Positions 27,301 to 39,532 of a DNA stretch of 64,000 nucleotides are shown here, one piece after another (position 1 is the stretch's first letter; each line of letters begins with the position of its first letter). The stretch spans positions 3,232,922 to 3,296,921 of the forward strand of contig NC_092678.1 of NCBI RefSeq assembly GCF_964355755.1, in the 5' to 3' direction. Origin of the DNA: Antedon mediterranea (Eukaryota > Echinodermata > Crinoidea > Comatulida > Antedonidae). Under the pieces are notes generated by a model that saw only the letters and a program-made list of their open reading frames with translations, was not told the DNA's origin and made no database searches. The position numbers and the translations under genes are program-made.

Positions 27301-30300
27301 ACTATTACTCCCCCCTGAATTGCCAATCCACCTTTCGTCTTTGCCCCTCCTTTTAACTTGCTATTGTTTTTTGTTCTTGATTTTACGTTTAATTTCGTAT
27401 CGTTTCCAACTGTAATATTTTGTAATAACACAGGCGTATTCCCTATTGTACTAAATATCGGTATTTGATTCATTTTATTTGGTTGCACACCGTTCACATT
27501 TGGTTCAATGTTCGTAAAAACCAACTTCAGATTGCCCGACTGGTCAATTAAATTCGAAGATGAATCAACTCCTAACAAACTTGTGTCTATATATTCAGCG
27601 TTTTGCAAGCCGTTCGTGGTGACCAGAAAAGGCGTAGAGGAGCCCGTAGCGAGCTGTAATGTTCCTCCAATGGGAATGGCGGTATTGGTTATTAGTGGAT
27701 TAGTATTAGTTGATGTGACGCTCACTGAGGTACTTATCGTTGCATTTTTCTTTTGGCTTTTCGTAGGCTTCTGCTGTGCAGTTCCCGAGCCGGCAGAGGC
27801 TCGTATTGATTTTGAATTTTTAGATTTTTTCGAATGACTAGCTTTAGAAAGTGTCTTTGTCGGTTTTTGTACCGGCGTTGTTGTCACTTGGTTTAGAATC
27901 ATTTCACTTATATCCGTTGCATCAGGCTGTATGCTGCAAGTCTCTGATTGCGATAATGAAGTCGCTGAACATGCTTTCCTACAAATGAAAAACAAAACAC
28001 ATTACAAATACAAAACATTAAGTATAATTGTATAGTATCATAGTTGAATAACATAATAAAAATTGCATTATATAAAGTAGAAACCTCCTTTCAGACAACT
28101 GTGCTCAAGGAACACTTTTCTATAACAAGAGGCAATATATGTTAAATACTACAGCCAACCTCTGTTTATGGACACTCGAGTCTTCTCAGATAAGGACTAT
28201 AAACTGTAATTCTAGTGTAACACATCTAGCTCATGTGCACTTTAAGGTACATAGTATATCTTTCGAGACGAGTAGGGGATTATCCCAGTGTACTAGTAAT
28301 TGACACTCACAGCCATTGATCATAAATGGCTCTCTGGGAGATAATAATTAAAAAAAAAAAAAAAAAACAAACTGTAAGGGGAAATTATTTGTTGAGTCCC
28401 AAAGGTATTCTAATGCACCAGATAGGATTAGATTCCATCAACTTCAGATTACTGTAAAGATAACTAAACACAATTTTACACTTGATTGCCCAGAATCAAT
28501 CGTAAATCAACTGATATGTAATACAACACAAATGGTTGCGAATATGGCAACATTCTAATCTACAGCTACAAGTTTAATCTGAAAGGCATTGTATCAAGAA
28601 AATGTAAACAATTGTACTTACTTAGATGGTGGTGGATTCAGCTGTTTGTCAATCAAAGCTTTAAGTGATGACCTTAATGAATGAAGCCTGCGATCAAACA
28701 AATATACGCCACGCCCAACATGGTGAGAACCATAGTGACATACCTATAAAGTATAAAATTCAGTGCTGTTAGTGGCGTATTGCAGTAGGCAAAGATAGCT
28801 GGTGTAGCACTCCATTCAGTGCTGTTAGTGGCGTATTGCAGTAGGCAAAGATAGCTGGTGTAGCACTCCATTCAGTGCTGTTAGTGGCGTATTGCAGTAG
28901 GCAAAGATAGCTGGTATAGCACTCCATTCAGTGCTGTTAGTGGCGTATTGCAGTAGGCAAAGATAGCTGGTATAGCACTCCATTCAGTGCTGTTAGTGGC
29001 GTATTGCAGTAGGCAAAGATAGCTGGTATAGCACTCCATTCAGTGCTGTTAGTGGCGTATTGCAGTAGGCAAAGATAGCTGGTATAGCACTCCATTCAGT
29101 GCTGTTAGTGGCGTATTGCAGTAGGCAAAGATAGCTGGTATAGCACTCCATTCAGTGCTGTTAGTGGCGTATTGCAGTAGGCAAAGATAGCTGGTATAGC
29201 ACTCCATTCAGTGCTGTTAGTGGCGTATTGCAGTAGGCAAAGATAGCTGGTATAGCACTCCATTCAGTGCTGTTAGTGGCGTATTGCAGTAGGCAAAGAT
29301 AGCTGGTATAGCACTCCATTCAGTGCTGTTAGTGGCGTATTGCAGTAGGCAAAGATAGCTGGTATAGCACTCCATTCAGTGCTGTTAGTGGTGTATTGCA
29401 GTAGGCAAAGATAGCTGGTATAGCACTCCATTCAGTGCTGTTAGTGGTGTATTGCAGTAGGCAAAGATAGCTGGTATAGCACTCCATTCAGTGCTGTTAG
29501 TGGTGTATTGCAGTAGGCAAAGATAGCTGGTATAGCACTCCATTCAGTGCTGTTAGTGGCGTATTGCAGTAGGCAAAGATAGCTGGTATAGCACTCCATT
29601 CAGTGCTGTTAGTGGCGTATTGCAGTAGGCAAAGATAGCTGGTATAGCACTCCATTCAGTGCTGTTAGTGGCGTATTGCAGTAGGCAAAGATAGCTGGTA
29701 TAGCACTCCATTCAGTGCTGTTAGTGGCGTATTGCAGTAGGCAAAGATAGCTGGTATAGCACTCCATTCAGTGCTGTTAGTGGCGTATTGCAGTAGGCAA
29801 AGATAGCTGGTATAGCACTCCATTCAGTGCTGTTAGTGGCGTATTGCAGTAGGCAAAGATAGCTGGTATAGCACTCCATTCAGTGCTGTTAGTGGTGTAT
29901 TGCAGTAGGCAAAGATAGCTGGTATAGCACTCCATTCATTCGGTTGGAAGTTGCATTGAACCTGCTCATGCTCTGGGGCCCCTTAATCTCTGGGCCTCCA
30001 TAAATTCTGAGCCTCTGCATTTAGTCAGTGAGCGCTCATAGTTGTTACATTACTAAAACTTAAAAGTCGACTAATCTCAGGATCCAGTGGTCGTATTCAT
30101 TATTCCAAATTTTTTCTCTTAAATATTTTGATTAATTTATTCCCTTACATACTTTATGCTTGGCTCCCACTAGAGATGCAACACAAGGACGAAATGATTT
30201 GACCAATCACAAGCGATAGATTATTCAAACTTGCCATTGGTCAACTCACTTACGTTGTGTCTATGTCCTTGCGTTGTTTCTCTAGTGGGAACCAAGCTTA

Positions 30301-33300
30301 AGTCAATAAATATTGTAATCTTAAGCTTTTCTTTTCAGTTTGATATGTTATACTTACTGCAATAGGTTTTGGTTGTTGATAAGTACACAAATAATTATCT
30401 GAAAGAGAGTCATCCACATCCGCTTGAGACTCGACGGAAGGAGCACTAACTCTTCCGACAGAATCAGATCTTGCAAGGCTTTTAAGATCATTTGTTGTTG
30501 GAGTGGATGGGGCTGAGTGAGGGTGACAACGTCTGTAAATTGAATAAAGAATGAAACAAATTCATATTAAAATAATTCACAGGTTGAAGGCACTCCTGAT
30601 GGTAGTGTAAGTACAGTACAGAAAGAAAATACTGCAACTTTTTCTACGAGCTGGCTTCAAAAATAGAACATAGGCTAACTTTCAATGAGTTACTTTCTAA
30701 TGTTTGTAGGGAGTTTGCAAGCTAAAAAACAACCCGACGATCATGCCTATGATGTTCTTTAATATATATTTATTGTGTTATTTATAGCGTAGGCCGCGAA
30801 ACTAGGCTAGGCTTGACCTTGCTAAAGCCTGGGGACATGCGGCCAAATTAGGCTAACCGTTGCGAAGGGCGGCTACAAAACTTTACATCTTCTAGCCTTA
30901 GATATGATTTTAATTAGCGAACAATACATTGTTTGTGTGCATATTCCATGCTTCTAAATGCGATTACAATGGTGTTTATTAACTCTACAAACCACCCTAC
31001 GATCGATGCGTAGATAATTATCAGAACAATACATTGTAGGCTACAAACAATACTTCAGAGACTACGTTCAAAACACTGACCTACGATCTTACGCATAGAC
31101 TACGAAAGTTTACACGTAGATACAAAGCAGTAATTTCGTTCTGTACTGTAGGGGTACGCCTTACCAGTTGAATCATTTGGTTACAGAAATGGGATGAAAA
31201 GTAACTAATAACTGTACTAAATGGCTATTTTTAAGGTTGGATCAAGTTGGTACTACAACAAAAATAATAGTAAATTTATAACAACTTACTTGATAGGATG
31301 GACGCCAAGATCTGGTGGGCGCGTCGGACGAGGTGAATTTTGTGTTTTTGGTGTCGTCTTTGGCACTGAATGTAGTCTATCGATGGTATTTGAGGAAGAT
31401 TGCGTAACATTTAAGTTCGATATAGTAGAGCCTAACTGAGGTGTGACTTGGTGGAACCCTGACGCCTGCTTTGACAAGTTCTTAGCAGCATGTGTCTGTT
31501 GATAGTGAGATGCATTTATTGCCTTGCGTTCTGCTAGAAGTTTGTCCAGTGGTTTGTGTCGCCCCGGCACCTTCCGTCGTAACGATAAAGCATGCGTCTG
31601 AAAAAAGAAAAAAACCTCTTTCATCTTCAATCTTTTTCAACATACACAGTTTGCATATTTAAATTGTATGCTAAATGTTCAGAAACATTAGGTTTGACAA
31701 TGTACTACAGTAATGATAAAGCATGTGTCTGATAAAAAAAAATACAAAAAAACCTTTCATTTTCAACCTTTTTCTATATACATTTTACATAATTATATAC
31801 TCAAATTTTATGCAAAATGTTTAGTAAAAAATTAAGGTTTGATAATGTTACTACAGTTGAATTTAGGGAACGTTTTATGCAAGTACCTGCTTTTATGCAA
31901 GGACCTGGACCTAATTTACTTTTCTTACCAAATATATTACAAAAACTGTACCAAGGTATACCTCGCATGCGCACAATGAATTATTATGACGCATCTAGAT
32001 TGCCGGTCACCCTATGACTCATTTCTTATTTTTATTTATTCACCATTTTAAAACTTGAATTTGTTCTTAATATTATTGGCTTTTTACCTTGCAGGTTAAT
32101 GACCTTAGACATGGTTTACCGTCCTCCCCAGCAACTCCACAATGTTTATTAGGATCATACTCACGATCTGAAAAAATCAACAACACACTAATTTAAATAC
32201 AATTGATTATTTTATGTTAAGCTCTATCTACACTATCAAACTTTATGTGGAAAAAAAATGTGATGTGCCCATATATGGACATGATGATGTCATATCACTA
32301 CCATATTTGGGAATATCACTACACTATCACTACATATATCTTAAAAGAAATTTTTTTATTATCTGCAAGACTGTGATATATATATTATACTTAATTCGTT
32401 TGACATTTGCAACATTTCTTTTCACTTTAAATCATAAACATTCCATTACACAGTCTACAGGTGTCATCAGTCATTTCAAACTATTCTATTTATAAAGTAT
32501 CTAGCAGTAACAACGATTAGTTAATGTAATTGGATGTTGTCTGTTCAGCTCATCTAAGCTTAGGTAAAGAAGATGACGCACTGAATTTTTATACAGAATT
32601 ATTAATGTTACGCAGACAAAAACTATTCATAATCATAACCTTTTTGACTTGTATTGCAGTAATTGATATGTAAATTATGCTGTTATTGTATATTATATTA
32701 ATAAAGTCGTATAAATTAAATTTATTAAAAAGGTTTCTTACATCAGGGAGATAAAAAATGTTTGAATGTAATTAAATTAATGTACATAAAACCGTACATA
32801 TTTTCATTAACTATACTGAAAAACGGATTTAATTTTTCTTTCAAGATGGATGGGTTTGTATCATAAGTCAGTAATTAATAATATGCAGAGTATTGACAAA
32901 AAATGATTGAATATATATGAAAATATTTCACGAAATGAATTAAATAACCTGTTTCTAGAAAGGTTATACCATGGAGAAATAAGGTTAACTTATTTTTCAA
33001 CAGTTATACATACTGTAAACAAAGTATACCATTATTTATAAACATCTCTTGATATTTACATCATGGGTGGTACGCGTGTATGGATCATTTACTCCTGTCA
33101 AATCGAACTTAAAATTCAATCCGTTTTCTATTCAAACTGCGATTATACATTTCTATATATAGCAACCTGTACTTTGTTTTACAATGAGGCTCCAGAGAGT
33201 ATAGTAGCATCATAATTAAAGTAATGTAGATTCTTCAGTATTTCATGAACTAGAAATATTATTACAAGAAATATATTCTATGATTCTAATAATTATTTAT

Positions 33301-36300
33301 AATATTTTCTAATATATTGATTATTACTATTTTATGTGTTGTTACAACTGATCGATAATTGATAATCAATTAGTCGTTAAAAATGATTGATCATAATTGT
33401 TTGAAATGTATGTATTGTTAGAGATGACACTTTTAGAAAGGTAAGAAATTGGTCTGGTATGCAAGAAGAAACAAGACCTGTATAAGCAGTTAGCTTGCTC
33501 TTTGGATGGGATGTTAAGCTCTTGGTTGTGCATACGCAATAATGTTGATGTATAAAAATGATGACATTTTTATCAAAGTGGTTGATAGACTATTAGTAAT
33601 AGGGACTTTTAAATTTTTACATTGAATATGTCGACTGCTACCCTATAACGTCATTTTTATTATATGACACGTTGCCTGGCAAACTTATTCAGTGGCATTT
33701 GACGTGAACTCAAATTTAAAAGTAAGTCCCTACTGACTAATGACGGTGTAAAAAGAAACTTAAATCGATACAAAAATTTCTCTTTACTAAGAGCGATTTT
33801 GTTCTATTAAGGCCAATAAGGCATGATTTACAAATAGTTTCTTTCCAGGAGCTATAAGAGACTTAAACATAATGTAGACACTTTTTTGTAATGTTTTTGT
33901 TTTTGAGTTTGTGTTGTGTCCGTTGGATACTGTGCTCCGCCAACAGAGCAAACAGAATTTCTATGTTTTTTCTTAAAACAAATGATAATAAATGATACTT
34001 GACTTGACTTGATTAAGACAATTAACAACGAATGATTACCTTTTAAAGGCAAGAATTTACGTGGCGAATCTTTCTCTTTTTTCTTTGACTTCTTAGTTGA
34101 TACGGCAGTCATTGTCACGGTCGTCGTAGCTACAGTAGCTGTTGCAGGTACTGTTGTTGATTTTCCTGATGGTGATAGTTTTTTAAGTAAGCTAGAGTCT
34201 GTGGTCCATACCGATTCTGGAGATATCTTTGGTATTAAAACTGTCGGTTGATTTTTGTGGTTTCTTTCCATCGATTCAAGCTATAAAAACAAAATTAGAA
34301 ATTATCAAAGTTATAGAAGCTTCCTCATCATTCTGGTGCTTGTTTTGGTGTGCAAACTTAATCAAAACATCCTAAAGCTCTGTCTACACAATCAAACTAG
34401 TTTGACAAAAAAGTTGTGATGTGACCAAATATTGTAATGATATGCCCAAATATGGTGGTGATATGACATGTCTATATATGGGCACACAGCTTTTTTTGTC
34501 ACATAAATTTAGACGGAACATAAAGGAGTTCTAGATTTTATTGTACACTTGTTGAATTGCTTTGTTGTTTATGGCTCATCTCTCAGATCAGTCTCAAAAG
34601 AACTTCACAAAGATGGTTGTGGTGGGGTCATTAAAGGGAGCTTTAAATTTTAAGTGATGTCATTGGTTGAGTTGTGCACAATGACTTAAGATGACTAGTT
34701 AGGTCATCAGTCGATCCTTAATATTGTGGAAAAGGAAGAACACCAAGCTATCAATCTGGAGTATGGGGGTTACATAATCCCCATGCTACGTTCTTGCTTG
34801 GTAAATCCTTCAGACATCAACAAACAACAAATAGATAAGACCACATGGCAGAAGAATAAATCTATAAATAAATTGTACTGTATCATGTAGATGAAAGACT
34901 ACTATGACTGTACTGTAATTGCTATCAAAACAAGCAATACCAGATCCCTAATGATCATCAATTTCCCTAACAACAAATCTTAATTAGTTTCATCCTAATC
35001 AACAGATTGTGTTCAATGAAGCGCAAATTATCAGAGGAAAACTATCTTTGTGCTAGGCCTACTACATTACATTATATTCACTGGATAGCTATTGGGTTTC
35101 GTTACTAACTATTCATTCAAATTCAATGACTTATAAAAATTGAATTCATTCTTATCACAGGGGAATGAGCTGTTTTTAGTTCATTGCACTATGCATTGGC
35201 ATTATGAGGTACAGTAGGGTGGCTAGTTCCTTTCTAAACCCTACACTACCTTATCCTTTTAGTATTTGCTTTTACAGCTAAGTGGACTGGGAGTCATTTT
35301 TATAGCGAATTAAACTTCTGTACGATAGTCAAGAAAGAAACTCTTTTCCTATGAAGTACAGTAGCTTCGTAGATGTTTTGTAGGCTACGTTATTGGCTTC
35401 ATAGGTTACATTGTTTGGCTTCATAACCTCAATAAACAACTTTCAATGAGCTACGTTCTGAACTTCGTAGGGAGTTCGTAACCTTAATAAACAACCCTAC
35501 GATGTTCTTAGTGAAGTAACAAGGTGTGAAAATTAATGTGTTAATTTTGACGTGTAGAGTGTACTGTTAACCACTGCCACAACTCCATGGAAAATATTGT
35601 ATCAAAAAACTATTATTTGACCTCTAACCTTCATAACTTTCGGTGGTTTGTCGCCGACCAAAAGTGAACATGCCTGCTCACTCACCCGCGAAGACTTGGT
35701 ATCTTTCATTGGACGACTCACGGGTGACGTAATCATCTCAGAATTCGGTTCTGGTGGTAAAGGCACAGCCATTTGCAGTTCTATGTGTTTATCTACTGGT
35801 ATAGACTTTTCAGTTTGTGGTGATGGTGAAATGGACGAACCACGAGTGGCGACAGGTGGCGGTTGCGGTGGTGGCCTTCGTGGTGATTCTCGCTGTGGAG
35901 GGTGTTTTGACAGCGGTACTGGTTGCGAAGGTACTGCTTTGAAGACTTTCATCTTCCCTGGAGGCCTATTCGGTGCTTTTCCATTATGACGGGCATCTTA
36001 AAGAAAAAACAAATTAAATAAATAATTATTAAGTTTTTATCATGATATCATCATAAATTAAATAATTATAACAATAATGGTAAAATTGTATTTCAAGCAA
36101 TCACAATTCGGTTAATATTAAATTTAATTCATTAACAAATTTAATTTATTTAGTTCCATTTAAGTGAAAAATACTGGTATCAAATTACAGACAGGGCACA
36201 ATTTTTAATAAGATAAGATAAGATAAATCTTTATTGTCATGAACACAACAAGGCGAACATGAAATTGGTTTTCCTTGATGCTTAAAAAACACATAAAATA

Positions 36301-39300
36301 CATTAAAATTACATTACATTAAAAATATCAATACAATACATTAAAACTATATACAGTAGTAAACAAGAAACAAACTATCTTTGGAATGTTGTGTTGGAAA
36401 CATGAATAGAGTTGTGGACAAATGATTTCCTACATCGAGTGGTATTGCACATTAAAGGACAAATTCTACCTGATTTATTAACAACATATTTATCATTCAA
36501 TGGGTGTGAGTTATCTTCCATTATTTTCTTAACTTGGCTAATAACATCGCGCCTGTAAACTGCGTCGATAACATTGAAATTCCTTCCTATTATTTTACTA
36601 GCAGTTTTCATAGTACGGTCAAGTTTCTTTTTATCATTAGCACTCAGACTATTGTACCAAACAACACAGTTGAAAGTTACAACACTAAGAATAACACTCT
36701 GGTGAAACATAAAAAGTACATCAAAACACAAAATATGTTCTTTTCATAAGGTTTCAGTTTCTACAGTCCTAAATAATGTAGCTAGTTTTCGGCCCGATGA
36801 ACATGAAAATATAACTCAAAACATGTACAAGATGTTATGTGCCACAAGCTATTACACTAAATAATCTAAAGAGAAGCAACTTGTCAGAGAAATTGATCTT
36901 TCAATACATGACAAATGGCAGCACTATTTTTAGAGTAACTATCTAGTAAATGGAACACAACCGCCCTACAGACATTTGTAAAAATCGGCACACACATTCA
37001 AAAAGCCCTACAGTCAAACATTTTTAACTCATTTAAAAATAGACTGCAACCTTGTAACATCAATAAAAGTACCATTAATATTTTCCATCATCTAGGAAAT
37101 ATTAATATATAGTTTCTACCGTTCCAATATATATTCTTTGTTCTTTGAATTAGGACAAATTTAACAAACTAAACATCAGAAAATAATGATATTTATTAAA
37201 AAGATTTTTTTCCCAAAGGAGTCAAAATATAATGGAATTATGAAAACCCTGAGGTGCAGTCCCGCCATTTTAATGTCCGCAACCAACAAACCCAAGAAAA
37301 TTAAGCCAATCTGATCAAGAAATATTTGTTAGAAAATAAAAACATTCATTGTTAAAATCCATATACAGAACACTAATAAGCAGATCCAAAATAATTGAAA
37401 CTAAAAATCAATTTAAAAAAAAAGAACACCCAATAATGCGTACAATACATTTGACCTTTACAACAGCGTTTTTATCGTACCATTTAGAAATAATAATCAT
37501 AAAAAACTGTATTAGAGCTGGTCTAAAGATATAAAGTTTATTATGAATCAATATACATAATTCTAATATCTTCTATTAGGTGGTATTTTACGAGTTTATT
37601 TTACTTTCGTTTATAAAAGCAATTTTCTATACAATCTAATATATTCCAAACCAATTTAATCCAAGATACAGCACAATATTGAAGGATTTATATAGCAATA
37701 AAGTGCTCACATTATAAGCTAAGTTTCATCTTCATTTTAATCTTGTTTAAAAAATTATTTTTGTCACAAAATTAGGAACAGGATGGGATTTTATCCACAA
37801 CAATTACGTTTATTTATAGAAATGATAGTTCTTAATTTTATGGCATGGATGTATACTGTTATACATCTGTAAGCCTACTAATTACTAATTCAAAACCAAG
37901 GTATTACTTTAATATCTGTTGAAATATTTAATTTCATTACATTAAAACTGACAAACTATCTTATTATACTCTCCCTGTAAGACCGTGCCAATATATTTTT
38001 TTACCACCTTCACCATCAATCTCATTAAAAATAATTTTCCAAATATATAATAATATTTTAATATTAAAATTCCTAATTACCCCTGAAATAATCCTGCTCA
38101 CCAAATGCCTTATGTAATCCATCAACTGGCTGTGTGTGTGTTGGCTCAAAACCCATCACACAAGTTGACATTCCAACGCTGTCATCCATGCCAACACTGG
38201 CTTAACGCGATCGCAGCGAAAAGCTGCATAATATTTCAATCAATATCGTTAACTCTCAACAAAATCCCAGAAAAAAACTAACAAATAGAAGATATCATAA
38301 ATGAACCAATCTTGAACACAAACAGCTCTTGTTTTTAAATGTCAAACGCTCGCTCACAATAGCATAAAATATATTATTATATGACTGTTTATTCTATACT
38401 TGTCTACTTGTGAACTATAGAGGGGGTAGTGTACTTGGTGATTTCCTGTGGAACTACAATACAATAGTTCAAACAACTGTCAATGTTTTTTGTTAATTAA
38501 GGAAGCTATTAAGCCTCCATTTTAATATCATAGATTACATTACTGTTATTGTATTTTCTACTGAATGATCTACCTACAAACAGTAAATAATGGATACCAC
38601 ACACTATAGCATGAATTGCAATATACTCGTACTATTGATTGATTGATTTTAAGATCAATGATTATTTGCTTTGTATTAATAACTAATCTTCATTCACAAA
38701 CAGGTAATCTATGTATAACATGTCATTAATATTGGCATTGTATTAATACTGGAAAATCCCACAATTACACTCATAATAATAATAATGTATTACAATTATA
38801 ACTACAATATTCTCTGGATTATTAAATAGTTTATTATTAATATTTAGTCTTATTATAATGAGAAGGGTTATTAAAAGATTTCTTATTTATTATTCTTCTA
38901 CTTTTTTTTATAATATAGTCCAAGTTGTTATGTTACTGCTTTTTATATCCTCCAATGAAAAAATAAGAGGTATTATACATTGTATTGTCTAGTTATTGTA
39001 TCAATCCTGTTATGGGCAACACCACTGGTGGCTGTTGGACTAAATAAAATGAACGCCAGTATTCTTAAACCAAACTTTAGTCAAAGTTCCAACTTTGACT
39101 GGCCAATTCGAAACTTAATAACTGTTTTTTTTTTATAAACGTTGTTTAGTCAGCGATTTAGCCTAATCGATCAAAATCCGTCTCATTTTAGTCGATGTTG
39201 TTTAGTTGAAGTTCAGTTTATGAATTAAAATGACATCATTTTAAAGTTTTAGCTCAAACTATGACTAAAACTTGGCTTAAGAATACAGGTGTTTAGCCTG

Positions 39301-39532
39301 CTGAAAAAACCCCAGTGCATTTAAATTTTAATTACTAAATGCATCCATTTGTTAAGTTGGTCCTAAAAATAAAATGACAGTGCTTCTGGTTCAATTAAAG
39401 TATTAAGTACTCACCAATATGATGCTTAAGACCTTGTGGTTTGACCACTTGACCACATTGTTCACACACCACCAGGTAGAACTGATCTTGGGATGGACAT
39501 ATCCCAAATAGTGAAATATCTGATACAGTCAT
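21356..39532 (-). CDS. ATXN7: Ataxin-7 (SAGA deubiquitinase module anchor)
   Basis: Ten minus-strand exons join with consistent phase to 911 residues: 39532-39415, 35996-35629, 34280-34040, 32167-32088, 31597-31290, 30532-30358, 28743-28622, 27978-27174, 25535-25337, 21675-21356. Human ATXN7 is about 890 residues. The first exon carries the N-terminal zinc finger (FGICPSQDQFYLVVCEQCGQ, then HHI-DARH across the splice). The exons at 32167 and 31597 form the SCA7 domain: YDPNKHCGVAGEDGKPC, LRSLTCKTHALSLRRKVPGR. The exon at 28743 has the conserved CHYGSHHVGRGVYLFDRR block. The family ties the H2B deubiquitinase module to SAGA, and the SCA7 domain contacts nucleosomes. The C-terminal half is Ser/Thr/Gln/Asn-rich and low in structure. 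The chosen ATG at 39532 follows a stop directly (TAA-ATG) and has a weak start context; a longer N-terminus from unseen upstream exons is possible. No polyglutamine tract is present. Confidence 0.95.
21779..25262 (+). mobile_element. Decayed pogo/Tigger-type DNA transposon in the last ATXN7 intron
   Basis: Begins CAGTAAAACCCCT after a TA (21777-21778) and ends AGGGGTTTTACTG at 25262, an inverted terminal repeat of 13 bases; the right flank reads TG rather than TA. It is about 3.5 kb. The inside encodes a broken pogo-family transposase on the plus strand, opposite to ATXN7. The element fills nearly all of the intron 21676-25336. Confidence 0.85.
22460..23270 (+). pseudogene. Pogo/Tigger transposase remnant
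   Basis: An N-terminal helix-turn-helix segment reads EKKGTSGQSVARQFKLPKST, typical of the CENP-B/pogo DNA-binding domain, followed by in-frame stops. Later, PYKIVLLLDNSPAHPEEARL carries the second catalytic aspartate region of the DDE domain, followed in another frame by LPPNTTSLI and QRMDQKVL-like sequence. Several stops and frameshifts interrupt it, so it cannot make a working enzyme. Confidence 0.8.
26239..26930 (+). repeat. Dispersed repeat, copy 2, with a ~210-bp insertion
   Basis: Aligns in order with 12520-13130. Compared with that copy, about 26326-26538 is extra sequence (from ACCGACTGGGAGGGC to GACCTTGAGTCAACGCC), after which AAATTTCATTCTCAC resumes the match. It lies in the ATXN7 intron 25536-27173, whose remainder shows nothing recognisable. 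Confidence 0.7.
28150..28368 (+). repeat. SINE-like repeat with poly(A) tail
   Basis: Shares TTCGAGACGAGTAGGGG and AAGGACTATA with 4945-5215, and ends in an A-run at 28350-28368. The tail direction indicates a plus-strand retrotransposed copy, antisense to ATXN7. Confidence 0.5.
28758..29935 (-). repeat. 56-bp minisatellite, 21 copies, abutting an ATXN7 splice acceptor
   Basis: Units starting ATTCAGTGCTGTTAGTGGCG recur exactly every 56 bp from 28758; sequence identity is near complete, with C/T at GGCGTATT or GGTGTATT and G/A at GGTGTAGC or GGTATAGC. On the ATXN7 strand each unit reads GCCACTAACAGCACTG, which includes CACTAAC, a strong match to a U2 branch-point motif. The acceptor AG of the next exon (first base 28743) is 14 bases beyond the array. 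Confidence 0.97.
30158..30297. mobile_element. MITE with ~33-bp imperfect inverted repeats
   Basis: GCTTGGCTCCCACTAGAGAT at the left pairs with TCTCTAGTGGGAACCAAGC at the right, and the pairing runs on through GCAACACAAGGAC / GTCCTTGCGTTGT with a few mismatches. It lies between the 56-bp array and the ATXN7 exon at 30358-30532. Confidence 0.8.
30650..30765. repeat. Dispersed repeat (relative at 35425-35515)
   Basis: Shares CTTTCAATGAG, TTACTTTCT or CTACGTTCT, CGTAGGGAGTT or TGTAGGGAGTT, AACAACCC(G/T)ACGAT and GATGTTCTT in the same order with 35425-35515. Both lie in ATXN7 introns. The sequence between here and 31289 contains further CTACG-rich words but nothing else recognised. Confidence 0.5.
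32219..32330 (+). mobile_element. Palindromic MITE copy, truncated
   Basis: AAGCTCTATCTACACTATC, then GTGATGTGCCCATATATGG and ATGATGTCATATCACTACCA, preceded by TT so that the end reads TTAAGCTC. The right arm is missing. It lies in the ATXN7 intron 32168-34039, which is otherwise AT-rich without recognised features. Confidence 0.75.
34375..34522 (+). mobile_element. Palindromic MITE copy, diverged
   Basis: AAGCTCTGTCTACACAATC at the left, GGTGGTGATATGACATG in the centre, TATATATGGGCACA and TTTTTTGTCACATAAA at the right; the terminal TTTGATAGTGTAGAC has mutated. It lies in the ATXN7 intron 34281-35628. Confidence 0.7.
35155..35300 (+). repeat. Dispersed SINE-like repeat (second copy at 62690-62850)
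   Basis: Shares with 62690-62850: GGGAATGAGCTGTT, AG(C)TCATTGCA, TAGGGT(G/A)GC(T/C)A, AGTTCCTTTC or ATTCTTTTCC, and AGTGGACTGGG. Located in an ATXN7 intron. Confidence 0.65.
36200..36760 (-). mobile_element. 3' end of a non-LTR retrotransposon (CR1/L2/Rex-like)
   Basis: On the minus strand, 36731-36375 encodes the C-terminal end of a LINE reverse-transcriptase protein: SVVTFNCVVWYNSLSANDKK, KLDRTMKTASKIIG, DNSHPLNDKYVV and a Cys/Arg-rich RTRCRKSFVHNSI-like end (TTRCRKSFVHNSI). The element finishes in a (TTATCT)n tail at 36204-36225. It is 5'-truncated, as is usual for these elements, and lies in sense in the first ATXN7 intron (35997-39414). The rest of that intron is AT-rich with nothing recognised. 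Confidence 0.8.
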
